Assembly: GCF_022758235.1 (NCBI RefSeq)
Contig: NZ_JALEBG010000001.1
Coordinates: 930,001 to 994,000 of the forward strand
Direction of reading: 5' to 3'
Length of the DNA stretch: 64,000 bases
DNA from: Pontibacter liquoris
GTDB taxonomy: Bacteria > Bacteroidota > Bacteroidia > Cytophagales > Hymenobacteraceae
A program made the translations under genes and the position numbers. The notes under the pieces are model-generated. The model made no database searches, was not told the origin of the DNA, and was given only the letters and a program-made list of their open reading frames with translations. Shown here piece after piece: positions 42,176 to 51,957 of this stretch. The first letter of the stretch is position 1. The number at the start of each line of letters is the position of its first letter.

Positions 42176-45100
42176 TTTCTTCGATCAGGACATTTCTTTG
42201 AATGTGAGGAAAACTCTCACTGGCATAGTCGTAATCTTCTGTGAGCGGGGTTTCATGCTCGTCCCTGATCAGGTGACGGCCGTCGGCCATTTTAGCGAAT
42301 ATGTAGTATAAACCCGGGATGATCACGACGCCAAAAATGGTACCGAACAACATCCCGCCCAGGGCAGAAGCGCCAATGGTGCGGTTCCCGATTGCGCCTG
42401 CGCCGGTGGCCACGATCAGCGGGGTCAGGCCGGCCACAAACGCAAACGAGGTCATCAGGATCGGGCGGAAGCGCACTTTGGCACCTTCAATGGCGGCTTC
42501 CAGTATCGTATAGCCCTGCAGGCGCTTCTGCACGGCAAACTCCACGATCAGTACGGCGTTTTTACCTAACAAGCCCACCAGCATGATCATACCTACCTGC
42601 GCATAAATGTTGTTCTCCAGCCCCATCAGCTTCAGCAGCAAAAACGAACCAAAGATCCCGACCGGCAACGAGAGCACCACCGCAAACGGGATGATAAAGC
42701 TCTCGTACTGGGCTGCCAGCACGAAGTAGACGAACAACAGTACAACGATGAACACATAAAGCGACTCATTTCCACGGGTGGATTCATCGTAAGAAAGACC
42801 TTCCCACGCAATATCATACCCTCTGGGCAGGGTCTTGGCGGCAACTTCCTGTACGGCATGGATGGCATCTGCAGTAGTATAGCCTTTGGCCGGAAGGCCT
42901 TGGATCGCGGCGGAGTTGTAGAGGTTAAAGCGGGTAACTTCGTTTGGTCCCTGCGTTTTCTTCAGCTTCATAAAGGCCGAGTAAGGCACCATTTCTCCCT
43001 GGTCATTCTTCACATACAGGTTTAAGATATCCGATGGCAGCCTTCTGAATTTAGGGTCGGACTGCACGTATACTTTAAAGAACTGGTTAAACTTGATAAA
43101 ACCTTGCTCATAGGTGCTGCCGATCAGGATGTTCAGGTTTTCCATGGCCTTGCTGATCGTCACTCCTTTTTGCATGGCCAGATTGTTGTCGATCTCCAGT
43201 TCATACTGCGGGTAATTGGCGGCAAAGAAGGTAAACAAACCGGTGAGCTCCTTGCGTTTGGCCAGGTTGGCCATGAACTCTTTGTTGATCTTATCGAACT
43301 CATGGTAGTCTGTATCCGAGTTTTTATCCAGCAAACGCATCGAGAAACCACCCGAAGAACCGAAGCCCGGAATGGCCGGCGGCTCAAAGAACTCGACCAC
43401 GGCACCCAGCCCTTTTGATTTCTCTTCCAGCTCTTCCATGATCTCTTTCACGGTATGCTTGCGGTCAGACCAGCTTTTCAGGTTGATCAGACAGGTACCG
43501 GCATTCGATCCGCGCCCTTCGGTCATGATCTCGTAACCGGCCAGCGACGACACCGATTCCACACCTTCAATTTTCTGGCAGATCTGCTGCAGCTTCTGCG
43601 ATACCTGGTTGGTGGTTTCCAGCGTTGAGCCCGGAGGCGTTTGCACAATGGCGTAAATCGTACCCTGGTCTTCGTTCGGAATAAAGCCTGCCGGCAAAAT
43701 TTTGTTCTCAAAGAAGATACCGACACCAAAGGCCAGCAGGATGCCCCACGTAAGTGTTCTTCTGCTTACAATTGCGCGTAGCAACCAAACATATCGGCCG
43801 GTCAGTTTTTCGAACCCGTTGTTAAAACCATCCAGCGCTTTTGTTAATGGGTTTTTCTTCTTCGGCTTCCCATGGTTATTCTTCAACAGCATGGCGCACA
43901 GCACCGGGGTCAGCGTCAGGGCGATCACAGCCGAAATCACGATAGAGCTGGCCATGGTAATAGAGAACTGGCGGTAGAAAATACCCACCGGTCCAGACAT
44001 AAATAAAAGCGGGATGAATACCGCCGTCATTACCAGCGTGATAGCGATAATGGCGCCCCCGATCTCACGCAGTACTTCAATCGTTGCCCGGTAAGGGGAG
44101 AGGTTTGTTTCCTCCATCTTGGCGTGCACCGCCTCCACCACCACAATGGCATTATCCACCACAATACCAATGGCCAGTACCAGCGCGAACAAGGTGATCA
44201 GGTTAATGGAAAGCCCAAAGAGCTGGATCACAAAGAAGGCCCCTACCAGCGACACCGGCACCGCCAGGATCGGGATCAGGGTAGAACGCCAGTCGCCCAG
44301 GAAAATGAAAACCACCAGCGCTACAAGTATAAACGCGTCTCTTAACGTATGGAGCACCTGCTCGATGGAGGCATCCAGGAACTGCGACACGTCGTAACTG
44401 ATCTTGTAGTCCACACCTGGCGGGAAAGATTGTTTCATGATATCCAGCCGGGCTTTCACGTCTGCAATCACATCACTGGCATTACTGCCGTAGTTCTGCT
44501 TTAACACAATGGCGGCAGAGGGCTGGCCATTCAGGTTCGAGTAAATGTCGAAAAATTCACTGCCCAGCTCTACGGTGGCAATGTCTTTGAGGCGGATGCT
44601 TTCCCCTTCGGCATTGGCCCGGATAATGATGCCTTCGTACTCGACCGGCTTGTTGTAGCGGCCTTTATAAGTGAGCACGTATTCCAGCGACTGGGCGGCT
44701 ATACCCGAGCTTTGACCCAGGCGGCCCGGGCGGCCGATGATACTTTGTTCTGCCAGGGCATCCATCACGTCTTCTACCGAGATATTATAGGCCCGCATCC
44801 GGTCCGGGTTCAGCCACACACGCATGGCATACCGGCGGCTACCCAATATCTGGGCCCGGGCTACGCCTTTGATCCGTTGAATTTCCGGGATCATTTTCAC
44901 GGTGGCGTAGTTGAAGAGGAACTTCTCGTCGATGCTCTTTTCCTTGGAATAGAGGTTGACATACATGAGCATACTTGGCTGAACAGGGGTGATTACCACG
45001 CCTTCGCGTTGCACCAGTTCGGGCAGCAGCGGCATGACCTGGTCCACCCGCGTTTTCACCCGCACCACCGCATCATTAGGGTCGGTGCCCGGTTCAAAAA

Positions 45101-45377
45101 TAATCCGGAGGGTTGCCTCACCGGCACTGGTGGCATCCGTTGCAATGTAGCGCATCCCTTCTACGCCATTAATGGCCTGCTCCAGCGTAATAAGGGTGGA
45201 GTTAACCAGTACATCGGCACTGGCGCCCGGGTAGGCAATAAAAATGTTTACCGTGGTGGGCGCAATGTCGGGGAATTGGGAAATAGGCAGCTTTTTGATT
45301 GCCAGGCCACCTATAAAAACGATCACGACCGATATGACAATGGCAAATACGGGTCGGTGTATAAACTTACTAAACAT
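42159..45377 (-). CDS. RND efflux pump, inner-membrane subunit (AcrB/HAE1 type)
   Basis: A 1072-residue proton-driven pump. There are 12 hydrophobic segments and two large periplasmic loops (about 40-330 and 560-870). Typical HAE1 words are FIHRPVFAIVISVVIVFIGG at the start, FIAYPGASADVLVNS, GIVVDNAIVVVEAVHAKMEE (with the proton-relay Asp pair in helix 4), and MIMLVGLLGKNAVLIVEFA. Length and sequence fit multidrug-type rather than heavy-metal pumps. It is the middle gene of an adaptor-pump-channel operon, 26 bases after the adaptor. The exported compound is unknown. Confidence 0.96.
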   Translation of the reverse strand: MFSKFIHRPVFAIVISVVIVFIGGLAIKKLPISQFPDIAPTTVNIFIAYPGASADVLVNSTLITLEQAINGVEGMRYIATDATSAGEATLRIIFEPGTDPNDAVVRVKTRVDQVMPLLPELVQREGVVITPVQPSMLMYVNLYSKEKSIDEKFLFNYATVKMIPEIQRIKGVARAQILGSRRYAMRVWLNPDRMRAYNISVEDVMDALAEQSIIGRPGRLGQSSGIAAQSLEYVLTYKGRYNKPVEYEGIIIRANAEGESIRLKDIATVELGSEFFDIYSNLNGQPSAAIVLKQNYGSNASDVIADVKARLDIMKQSFPPGVDYKISYDVSQFLDASIEQVLHTLRDAFILVALVVFIFLGDWRSTLIPILAVPVSLVGAFFVIQLFGLSINLITLFALVLAIGIVVDNAIVVVEAVHAKMEETNLSPYRATIEVLREIGGAIIAITLVMTAVFIPLLFMSGPVGIFYRQFSITMASSIVISAVIALTLTPVLCAMLLKNNHGKPKKKNPLTKALDGFNNGFEKLTGRYVWLLRAIVSRRTLTWGILLAFGVGIFFENKILPAGFIPNEDQGTIYAIVQTPPGSTLETTNQVSQKLQQICQKIEGVESVSSLAGYEIMTEGRGSNAGTCLINLKSWSDRKHTVKEIMEELEEKSKGLGAVVEFFEPPAIPGFGSSGGFSMRLLDKNSDTDYHEFDKINKEFMANLAKRKELTGLFTFFAANYPQYELEIDNNLAMQKGVTISKAMENLNILIGSTYEQGFIKFNQFFKVYVQSDPKFRRLPSDILNLYVKNDQGEMVPYSAFMKLKKTQGPNEVTRFNLYNSAAIQGLPAKGYTTADAIHAVQEVAAKTLPRGYDIAWEGLSYDESTRGNESLYVFIVVLLFVYFVLAAQYESFIIPFAVVLSLPVGIFGSFLLLKLMGLENNIYAQVGMIMLVGLLGKNAVLIVEFAVQKRLQGYTILEAAIEGAKVRFRPILMTSFAFVAGLTPLIVATGAGAIGNRTIGASALGGMLFGTIFGVVIIPGLYYIFAKMADGRHLIRDEHETPLTEDYDYASESFPHIQRNVLIEENENHV

Positions 45378-45403
45378 GTCTTCTGCTTTTTGGGAATCTT
45401 GGA

Positions 45404-46495
45404 TTACTCCGCATATAATTCCAGGTGAGAAATAACTTGACCGGGCGAGACAAAATTGGCGTGTATCTTTTCGTTTTCATGTACCAGCCGCAGGCCTTCC
45501 AGCAGGATCCTGTCATGCTCGGCCAGGCCACTTTGCACCGCGTAAAGGTGCGGCATTTCCGCGCCTACCGTGATCTCTCTGGACCGGAGCACGTTGTTTT
45601 TATCCAGCACATACACATACTTCTTTTCAAGTACTTCGAAGGTGGCTTTCTGGGGAATGAGCAGGGCATTTTTCAGCGGAATACCCATGCGGATATTGCC
45701 TGTTTCGCCGTGCCGTAACAGCCCGTCGGGGTTGGGGAAGGTGGCCCGGAAAGGAATGTTGCCGGTTTCGTTGTTGAAATTGGCTTCAATGGTTTCCACC
45801 ACGCCCGCATACTTAAACAGCTTGTTGTTAGCCATTAGCAGGTTCACTTTCCGGGCGCTGTCGGCCTGTGTTATACTTGTCTCGTAATCCAGGTACTCGG
45901 CCTCCGGCACGTTATAGTATACCCACATTTTGCTGTTGTCCGAAAGCTCGGTTAGGAGTTCGCCCTCGTCTACGAGGCTGCCGGGCCGTACATGAAAACG
46001 GTCGATGATGCCATCGAACGGGGCCCGGATCTCGGTGAATTGCAGGTGCACCTTTGCCAGGGCTAACTCTGCTTTGGCTTTGTCGAGCTTAGCCTTGGCC
46101 ATGGCCACCTCGCTTGGTGCCACCACATTTTTGCTCGAAAGGGAAGCGGTGTTCTGGTATTCTATCTGGGCAAAACTGACCTCCGCCTGTGCTTTTTGCA
46201 GTTCGGCCTGGTATAAATTGGGCATGATCTGGAACAGGAGCTGTCCTTTGCGCACGTGCTGCCCTTCGTCTACAAAAATTTTCTGCAGGTAGCCTTTTTC
46301 CTGGGCCCGCAGTTCAATGTGGTTGATGGAATGGATCTGGCACACATAGTCATCTGTGATGGTTGTATCCATCTTCATGGGGTTGGTAACCGAAAACTGC
46401 GTTTCTGCGGGTTTTTCTTCTTCTCCTTTGGTTGATGTACAGCTGGTATGGCACAGGAAGGCACACGAGCCCATTAGCATCAGAATTCTCTTCAT
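45404..46495 (-). CDS. RND efflux periplasmic adaptor subunit (AcrA type)
   Basis: A 363-residue membrane-fusion protein with a secretion signal, possibly lipidated at Cys19 (HTSC is not a perfect lipobox). The half-motifs of the lipoyl domain appear around the alpha-hairpin: EKGYLQKIFVDEGQHVRKGQ near 67 and IRAPFDGIIDRFHVRPGSLV near 155, with the coiled hairpin between (100-150) and beta-barrel and membrane-proximal domains after. It links pump and channel. The ATG at 46495 is preferred to an upstream GTG in frame. First gene of the operon. Confidence 0.93.
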   Translation of the reverse strand: MKRILMLMGSCAFLCHTSCTSTKGEEEKPAETQFSVTNPMKMDTTITDDYVCQIHSINHIELRAQEKGYLQKIFVDEGQHVRKGQLLFQIMPNLYQAELQKAQAEVSFAQIEYQNTASLSSKNVVAPSEVAMAKAKLDKAKAELALAKVHLQFTEIRAPFDGIIDRFHVRPGSLVDEGELLTELSDNSKMWVYYNVPEAEYLDYETSITQADSARKVNLLMANNKLFKYAGVVETIEANFNNETGNIPFRATFPNPDGLLRHGETGNIRMGIPLKNALLIPQKATFEVLEKKYVYVLDKNNVLRSREITVGAEMPHLYAVQSGLAEHDRILLEGLRLVHENEKIHANFVSPGQVISHLELYAE

Positions 46496-46661
46496 GATCA
46501 CTTTGGCTTTTTAAAGTATAACTATTGGTTGATGATTATTTTGAAAGGGGGATAAAATACAACAGGAATGCGCAACCGCTTTAGCGCTGGGCTACCGGTT
46601 GATGGGCATTTACAAATAAGAGGGGAGGAGCAGGCACGAAGGATTGCCTGCCGGAATTATA

Positions 46662-47087
46662 CTATAGCCGGAATACCTGGATATTGATATGCCACCTATA
46701 GGCGGTAAGATGCGGTAAATGCTGGCCCGAAAGAGAGCATTTTGTTACATAACGGAATAAAAAGCCTACAGTAAAGGCATACAAAACAGCCGCAACGAAA
46801 TTGCCGCTCTCTAAAAGCTTTTTGAAAAAGCCATACTCATCTGTTTCGTCCTTGTTTTCAGCTACCAATAATTTTTTGCGGCTTTCTTTCCTGGAACCGG
46901 GTGCGTGCGATTGGTTGAAAAAATAATGGGCAGCCGGCAGAGAGCTTTCGCTGGCAAGTGCAACGCTATGCCCGTTTGTTAAGGGAGAAGTATAAGTGCC
47001 GGAGTTATGAGTTTGAGCAGACGCATGACCATACCCGCTCAACATGAGCATACATAGCGTGAGGAGGTATGTTAGGAGTGTCTTCAT
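46662..47087 (-). CDS. Small secreted/membrane protein of unknown function (141 aa)
   Basis: A 141-residue protein with a signal peptide (KTLLTYLLTLCMLMLSGYGH, cleavage near ASA) and a second hydrophobic segment about 98-115 (GNFVAAVLYAFTVGFLF). The stretch between is polar and low in conservation clues. I do not recognise it. It precedes the efflux operon on the same strand, 166 bases apart, but no shared promoter is evident. The start is ATG 47087; an in-frame TTG lies one codon before. Confidence 0.55.
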   Translation of the reverse strand: MKTLLTYLLTLCMLMLSGYGHASAQTHNSGTYTSPLTNGHSVALASESSLPAAHYFFNQSHAPGSRKESRKKLLVAENKDETDEYGFFKKLLESGNFVAAVLYAFTVGFLFRYVTKCSLSGQHLPHLTAYRWHINIQVFRL

Positions 47088-47351
47088 CAATCAGAGCGCA
47101 ATACTACATCAGGATGCTTTTACAGGCAAGTTTAAATATCAAATATTAATTAAATTAATTATTGCAGGCCGGCTGTATACCGCAGCATCGTGCGCCTTGC
47201 CACAGAATTTGATCAGCGAACGGGTGGCTGCAAACCCCGACTTTCTTTCAGCAGCTTACCTGGGGCAGTTAAATATTTTTTATATCTGCTGGCAGCAGTA
47301 AAGGAAACATGCTGTACTATTGCAGCATGGAACTTACGATTATAACAGAAC

Positions 47352-47774
47352 ATGGAGCCCTGGCTTAGTTATGCGTTAATAGCCATGCTCATGGGCGGCG
47401 TCGCGATGGTGTTTGCAAAGTTGGGAATGGGTGGCGCAGACGAGCATGTGGCCCTGGTGATACGGACGGGTGTGTTGTTTGCTATGGTGGTGGTCAATGC
47501 CTGGTATGCGGGCGGGCTAAAAGGCCTGAAAGCGATCGATAACAAAACCCTGATGTGGTTTATACTTGCCGGCGCCTGCACGGCCGTGTACTGGATCTTA
47601 TACTTTAAAGCCCTGAAAACAGCGGATGTCTCTATCGTTGCCACCATCGACCGGGCCGGCATTATCATAACCGTATTGCTCTCTTATTTTCTGCTGAAAG
47701 AACCGCTTACCCCCCGGCTGCTGCTCGGCATGGGAACCATACTTGCCGGCACCCTGATCCTGATCTGGAAGTGA
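47352..47774 (+). CDS. EamA-family half transporter
   Basis: A 140-residue inner-membrane protein made of one EamA repeat: five hydrophobic segments (about 4-24, 33-53, 66-86, 92-112, 118-139). Signature parts are YALIAMLMGGVAMVFAKLGM and the end LLLGMGTILAGTLILIWK. Half-size members such as YnfA- or SMR-like proteins act as dimers in the drug/metabolite transporter superfamily. Substrate unknown. It is a single gene between long non-coding stretches. Confidence 0.87.
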   Translation: MEPWLSYALIAMLMGGVAMVFAKLGMGGADEHVALVIRTGVLFAMVVVNAWYAGGLKGLKAIDNKTLMWFILAGACTAVYWILYFKALKTADVSIVATIDRAGIIITVLLSYFLLKEPLTPRLLLGMGTILAGTLILIWK

Positions 47775-48285
47775 ACGGAAGTATAAAAGTTACTGCCTAG
47801 CTACCTGTTGATGCGCCCGCTGTTGTCAGGAACTTCCCCGTGCCCGGAAAGCAACCAATAGCGACGCTTCCGGGCAGCAACCACGCCGCTGCATGTACCG
47901 CTAAAACTGCCATATAGCCATATTATGGGATTTGTTATATACGGCAGGCAGTTTATACTATGCCTTATAAGTTGCGGGCCTTGGCCGTGGAATTTTAGTA
48001 CGTTATCTAAAAAATCTGCAAATAATTAGCTAGATTTTCAATCTAAAAAAATATTTACGTATAAAAAGTAACCCAGGCAACCAGCAAGCCCGCTGGTTCG
48101 TGATGGGTATGATGCTGATTATCCGCGGCTTACCACTATGCCCTTCCAGGTATCCGCCCCACACCTCTCATAGCAGCCGGCGATCACCTTACCCGGCCCC
48201 TGCTTCTGGCCCTTCCTTAACGTCTTGTAGGCGTTCCGCAGCTATAGTGCACTAAACTTTCATTATTTCACTAAAATCCTTTTCT
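47775..48285. other. Long intergenic region before the sugar dehydrogenase
   Basis: 511 bases without a credible gene. A hairpin TGCCCGGAA...TTCCGGGCA lies at 47841-47876, without a T run. A very AT-rich stretch (about 47995-48065) contains TAGATT-TTC-AATCTA. These may be regulatory, but no recognised promoter box was found before the ATG at 48286. Confidence 0.45.
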
Positions 48286-49629
48286 ATGAAAACAAAGAAA
48301 ACTTTGCAACACATTTTGCTTTTAAGCCTGGGCTTGCTTCTGTTGGCCTGCGACAGAGACGATGACAATTTTCCGATCGGTAACAGCGACTCCATAAAAC
48401 TGAAAGAAGTAGCATCCGGGCTCACTTCGCCGGTATTTCTGACCCAGGCACCCGGTGACAACGAGCGCCTTTTTGTGGTAGACCAGATTGGGGTGATCCG
48501 GGTCATCAAAAACGGGGAGTTGCAGGAAACGCCATTCCTGGATCTGCGGAACAAACTGGTGCAGATACAGCCCGGCTATGATGAAAGGGGCACGCTGGGA
48601 TTAGCCTTTCACCCTGATTATGCGCAGAATGGCCGCTTTTATGTGTATTACAGTGGCCCGTTGCGCGGACCCGCTCCCAACGGATTCGACCACACCAACT
48701 ATGTTTCGGAGTTTAATGTAACACCGGGCAACATGGATGTGGCCGATGCCTCTTCGGAAAAGATCCTGCTGATCGACGATCACCCGCAGCTGAATCATAA
48801 CGCCGGTACCCTCATGTTCGGCCCCGACCGCTACCTGTACGTTTCGATAGGCGATGGCGGCGGCGCAGACGACAAGGACCTGGGCCACGTAGAGGATTGG
48901 TATAAAAAGAATGAAGGTGGCAACGGCCAGGATATAGAAAAGAACCTGCAGGGCAATATTCTGCGGCTGGACGTTGACAACGGCTCACCGTACGGCATTC
49001 CTAGCGATAACCCCTTTGTGGACAAGGATGGACTTGATGAGATCTATGCCTTTGGCTTCCGGAATCCGTATCGTTTCTCTTTTGACAAGCTGACCGGTAT
49101 GCTGGTGGCCGCTGACGCCGGACAAGAGCTTTACGAGGAAGTGGACGTGGTGGTAAAAGGCGGCAACTATGGCTGGAACGTGAAAGAGGGACGCCATTGC
49201 TTTAACGCAGCCGATCCGCTGCACCCACTCAGCGACTGCCCCGATACCGATGCCTGGGGCAACATCCTGATCGATCCGGTCATTGAGTTCGGCAACAGCG
49301 AACATGTGCCCGGCGGGCTGGGCGTGGTGGTAATCGGCGGCTATGTATACAGGGGCGTGAGCAACGTGATCGGCCTGGGCGGTGATTATCTGTTCGGCGT
49401 TTGGTCGCAGGGCGACGAAGAAAAGAGCGGCGCGATCTTCGCTTCGCATGCTTCGGCAAACTCCTCGAACTGGAGCCGTCGCAAGCTTTCTATCAGCAAT
49501 ACCTCCGATCATGAGTTAGGGCACTACCTGCTTGGCTTTGGCCAGGACAACGCCGGCGAGCTATACGTGCTCACCACCGACAACCTGGGCCCAAGCGGAA
49601 ACACCGGCAAAGTATACAGAATCGAGTAA
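48286..49629 (+). CDS. PQQ-dependent sugar dehydrogenase-like lipoprotein
   Basis: A 447-residue lipoprotein (signal ending LLLAC, Cys22) with a six-bladed propeller of the glucose/sorbosone dehydrogenase family. Seen are GLTSPVFLTQAPGDNERLFV near 45, GTLGLAFHPDYAQNGRFYVY near 102 with the catalytic-site His, LNHNAGTLMFGPDRYLYVSI near 165, EIYAFGFRNPYRFSFD near 250, GGNYGWNVKEGRHCF near 288. Such enzymes oxidise sugars using PQQ and feed electrons to the respiratory chain; PQQ dependence is inferred from the family. The TIGR03118 gene follows after 234 bases. Confidence 0.9.
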   Translation: MKTKKTLQHILLLSLGLLLLACDRDDDNFPIGNSDSIKLKEVASGLTSPVFLTQAPGDNERLFVVDQIGVIRVIKNGELQETPFLDLRNKLVQIQPGYDERGTLGLAFHPDYAQNGRFYVYYSGPLRGPAPNGFDHTNYVSEFNVTPGNMDVADASSEKILLIDDHPQLNHNAGTLMFGPDRYLYVSIGDGGGADDKDLGHVEDWYKKNEGGNGQDIEKNLQGNILRLDVDNGSPYGIPSDNPFVDKDGLDEIYAFGFRNPYRFSFDKLTGMLVAADAGQELYEEVDVVVKGGNYGWNVKEGRHCFNAADPLHPLSDCPDTDAWGNILIDPVIEFGNSEHVPGGLGVVVIGGYVYRGVSNVIGLGGDYLFGVWSQGDEEKSGAIFASHASANSSNWSRRKLSISNTSDHELGHYLLGFGQDNAGELYVLTTDNLGPSGNTGKVYRIE

Positions 49630-49863
49630 GTGATACATCCACGGCAGCGGGCATAATTTGCCCGTTGCCTCTTTCTTTTTGCAGATGCTATTTCACTTAA
49701 AACAGTGGCTTCCGTCCGCTGATGTATGGCCCCTCCCGTGCAGCTACCCTGGCGGCTGATTGTCGGTTCATTCTTACTATGGTGCTGATCTGATTCGTGC
49801 ATTCAAAACAAAAGGGCGCTACTATGTCTTGCTCCCTCCCGTTTCACAGTAACTCAAAACAAT

Positions 49864-51006
49864 ATGAAAAAAATACTTAACCCATATGGCTTCGCCACTT
49901 TTCGTGGCGCGGCCACCCGCCTTCTGATGCTAACCATTCTGTTGCTAGGCGCAGGCTGCGACCAACTTCAGGACCAGTTCCCGGATTTGTTTCCCAAAGG
50001 CTCACAAAACCTGAAAGGAGTGAAGCAGGTTAACTTAGTGGCAAACACGTCCAAAGAATACAATGCGCAGCGTGTAGACTCCAAATTTGTGAACGGTTGG
50101 GGAATCGCCTTCAGCCCAACGGGCGTCATCTGGCCAAACGCCGAGGGAACGGGGCTTAGCTTTATTTACAAAGACGACGGTACCGAATTAAGAGGCCCTG
50201 TGGCTATTCCGTCGCCGGATGGCGCTAAAGGAGGCCATCCTAGCGGCATCGTCTTCAACGGCACAAACGGGTTTAAGCTTCCCAATGGCGATCCGGCCCG
50301 CTTCATTTTTGATGGCACCGATGGGGTAATATCTGCCTGGAACGGTGGCGATGAGGCAGTGCGGGTGAAGGATAACTCTTCGAAAGCCGCCTACACCGGG
50401 CTTGCCATGGCTGCAGACGGCAATAAGAACTACCTATATGCGGCAAACTTCAAATCCAGAAAGATTGAAGTATATGACTCGAATTTTAAGCGGGTGGAGG
50501 GTAAAAAGTTCGAAGATCCTGACCTGCCCGATGGCTATGCTCCCTTTAACATCCAGAGCATCGGCGATAAACTGTACGTGATGTATGCCAAAGTAGGAAG
50601 CAACGGGGAAGAAGCTGCCGGCGCCGGCAACGGCTACGTGGACATCTACACCCCGAACGGCCACCTGGTTCGCCGCTTTGCCAGCAAAGGCACGCTCAAT
50701 GCCCCGTGGGGGGTGGCGCAGGCGCCGGACGGCTTTCTGATGTATGAAAATAAAGACATAGAGGCTCCTCACAATGCCATTCTGGTAGGCAACTTCGGAG
50801 ACGGCCATATCAGTGTGTATACTTCAGGGGGCGAGTACATCGGGCAGCTAAAATCCGGCGGCAAGACGCTTGTCATAGACGGGCTTTGGGCTATTATGTT
50901 CCCGCCAAGTTCTGCCAGCAGCGTAGATCAGAACAGGCTATATTTTGCCGCAGGTCCTGATGACGAGACCCATGGTCTCTTCGGCTATCTGGCGCCTGAA
51001 AAGTAA
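49864..51006 (+). CDS. TIGR03118-family beta-propeller lipoprotein
   Basis: A 380-residue lipoprotein (signal ending LLGAGC, Cys32). The TIGR03118 pattern is clear: VNLVANTSKEYNAQRVDSKF and NGWGIAFSPTGVIWPNAEGT at the start, YTGLAMAADGNKNYLYAANF in the middle, APWGVAQAPDGF and LVGNFGDGHISVYTSGGEYI towards the end, with repeats of a six- or seven-bladed propeller. The function of this family is not known; it is exported and often neighbours oxidoreductases, as here. A perfect 18-base stem terminator follows 155 bases downstream. Confidence 0.9.
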   Translation: MKKILNPYGFATFRGAATRLLMLTILLLGAGCDQLQDQFPDLFPKGSQNLKGVKQVNLVANTSKEYNAQRVDSKFVNGWGIAFSPTGVIWPNAEGTGLSFIYKDDGTELRGPVAIPSPDGAKGGHPSGIVFNGTNGFKLPNGDPARFIFDGTDGVISAWNGGDEAVRVKDNSSKAAYTGLAMAADGNKNYLYAANFKSRKIEVYDSNFKRVEGKKFEDPDLPDGYAPFNIQSIGDKLYVMYAKVGSNGEEAAGAGNGYVDIYTPNGHLVRRFASKGTLNAPWGVAQAPDGFLMYENKDIEAPHNAILVGNFGDGHISVYTSGGEYIGQLKSGGKTLVIDGLWAIMFPPSSASSVDQNRLYFAAGPDDETHGLFGYLAPEK

Positions 51007-51160
51007 TGCGAAAGGGCCTGCCGGCCTGATCATGTTTATACTTTACAGGTACCCTTACTCACCTGAATTTACGCTATACCCTAAAAACAGAATGATACGA
51101 AAGTTTCTGAAGGAGGAGATTCAGGTTGCTAAGTAAACTGTAAGGGAAGAGGTATAGCAC

Positions 51161-51200
51161 GTAAAAAGCCGCTTCAGCTCGGGCTGAAGCGGCTTTTTAC
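51161..51200. terminator. Rho-independent terminator
   Basis: GTAAAAAGCCGCTTCAGC and GCTGAAGCGGCTTTTTAC are perfect 18-base arms with a four-base loop, with A and T runs inside the stem. Confidence 0.88.
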
Positions 51201-51855
51201 TGTCGGATAGGTTGCCATATTTTGCTTCCCGTTATAATGCTTTTCAATAAAGCTGATCGTTAGGCACAGAACTGCTGTTTCTTCAAGAGAGGAGCATTAC
51301 ATAGGGTTTCGCTGCTAACAGACTGCTGGCCGATTAAGGCCAGCTTCGCACAAAAGGGAGTACTGTTGCGCAAGGGGAATGGAAACAGTAGACCAATAAG
51401 ATAAGCAAGCCTTTTGGCAGCCTGTGTTAGCAATGGTAGTATGGGAGCGCTGATTGCAAGGACTATATCCCTAGTTTATGGCAGGGAGCCGCAATGGTGA
51501 CCCAAGTGCACAAAAAGCGCCGCTCCTTTGCTCCTGAGTGCTGTTTGAGGAAACCGCCGAGATTAATTGGTGGGTTTTATTACAAAGCAGCCATGCCCAG
51601 CTGCTTTATCACCTGCTTGTTCGGCAAAGGCTGCTCTTTTACTGTTTTGTTTCCTTCCCATCGCCCACTTAAGCTAATATTCTTGGTTTGATTATCTGCA
51701 AACCAATTTCGCAAGCAACCTGATATGTTTATTTAACTGTGTTACAGGATGTAAGCAGCACGGTTGCCGCCGCTATGTGCACCTTCTTTTACGGTAGTTT
51801 AAAGTGCCATACCCGGGTGAATAACAGGAAATGCGAAACTTTTTGCAACATTACT
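51201..51855. other. Gene-free region upstream of the YceI cluster
   Basis: About 650 bases without a credible gene. It contains a small GCTGGCC-N6-GGCCAGC hairpin at 51325-51344 and nothing else that stands out. A 65-codon open frame inside it has no SD and no resemblance to a protein family. Confidence 0.5.
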
Positions 51856-51884
51856 ATGTATATACATTAAATGTACGTACATTT
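51856..51884. promoter_or_regulatory. Twin palindromic operators with overlapping -7 box
   Basis: ATGTATATACAT (51856-51867) and AAATGTACGTACATTT (51869-51884) are perfect palindromes sharing ATGTA-y-r-TACAT, centres 15 bases apart. The right arm of the second contains TACATTTG (51879-51886 including the next base), a perfect -7 box. A bound repressor would block transcription of the YceI cluster, whose ATG lies 71 bases on. The regulator is unknown. Confidence 0.6.
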
Positions 51885-51957
51885 GATTTATCGTTACAGC
51901 ATACCAGTACCTGCTGACGCACACTAACAAAGTATAAACCATAAAAACGAAAAGAAC

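Noticed and set aside
51494-51691. 65-codon open frame upstream of yceI
   Set aside because: No ribosome site and low-complexity, Cys/Phe-rich sequence; not supported.
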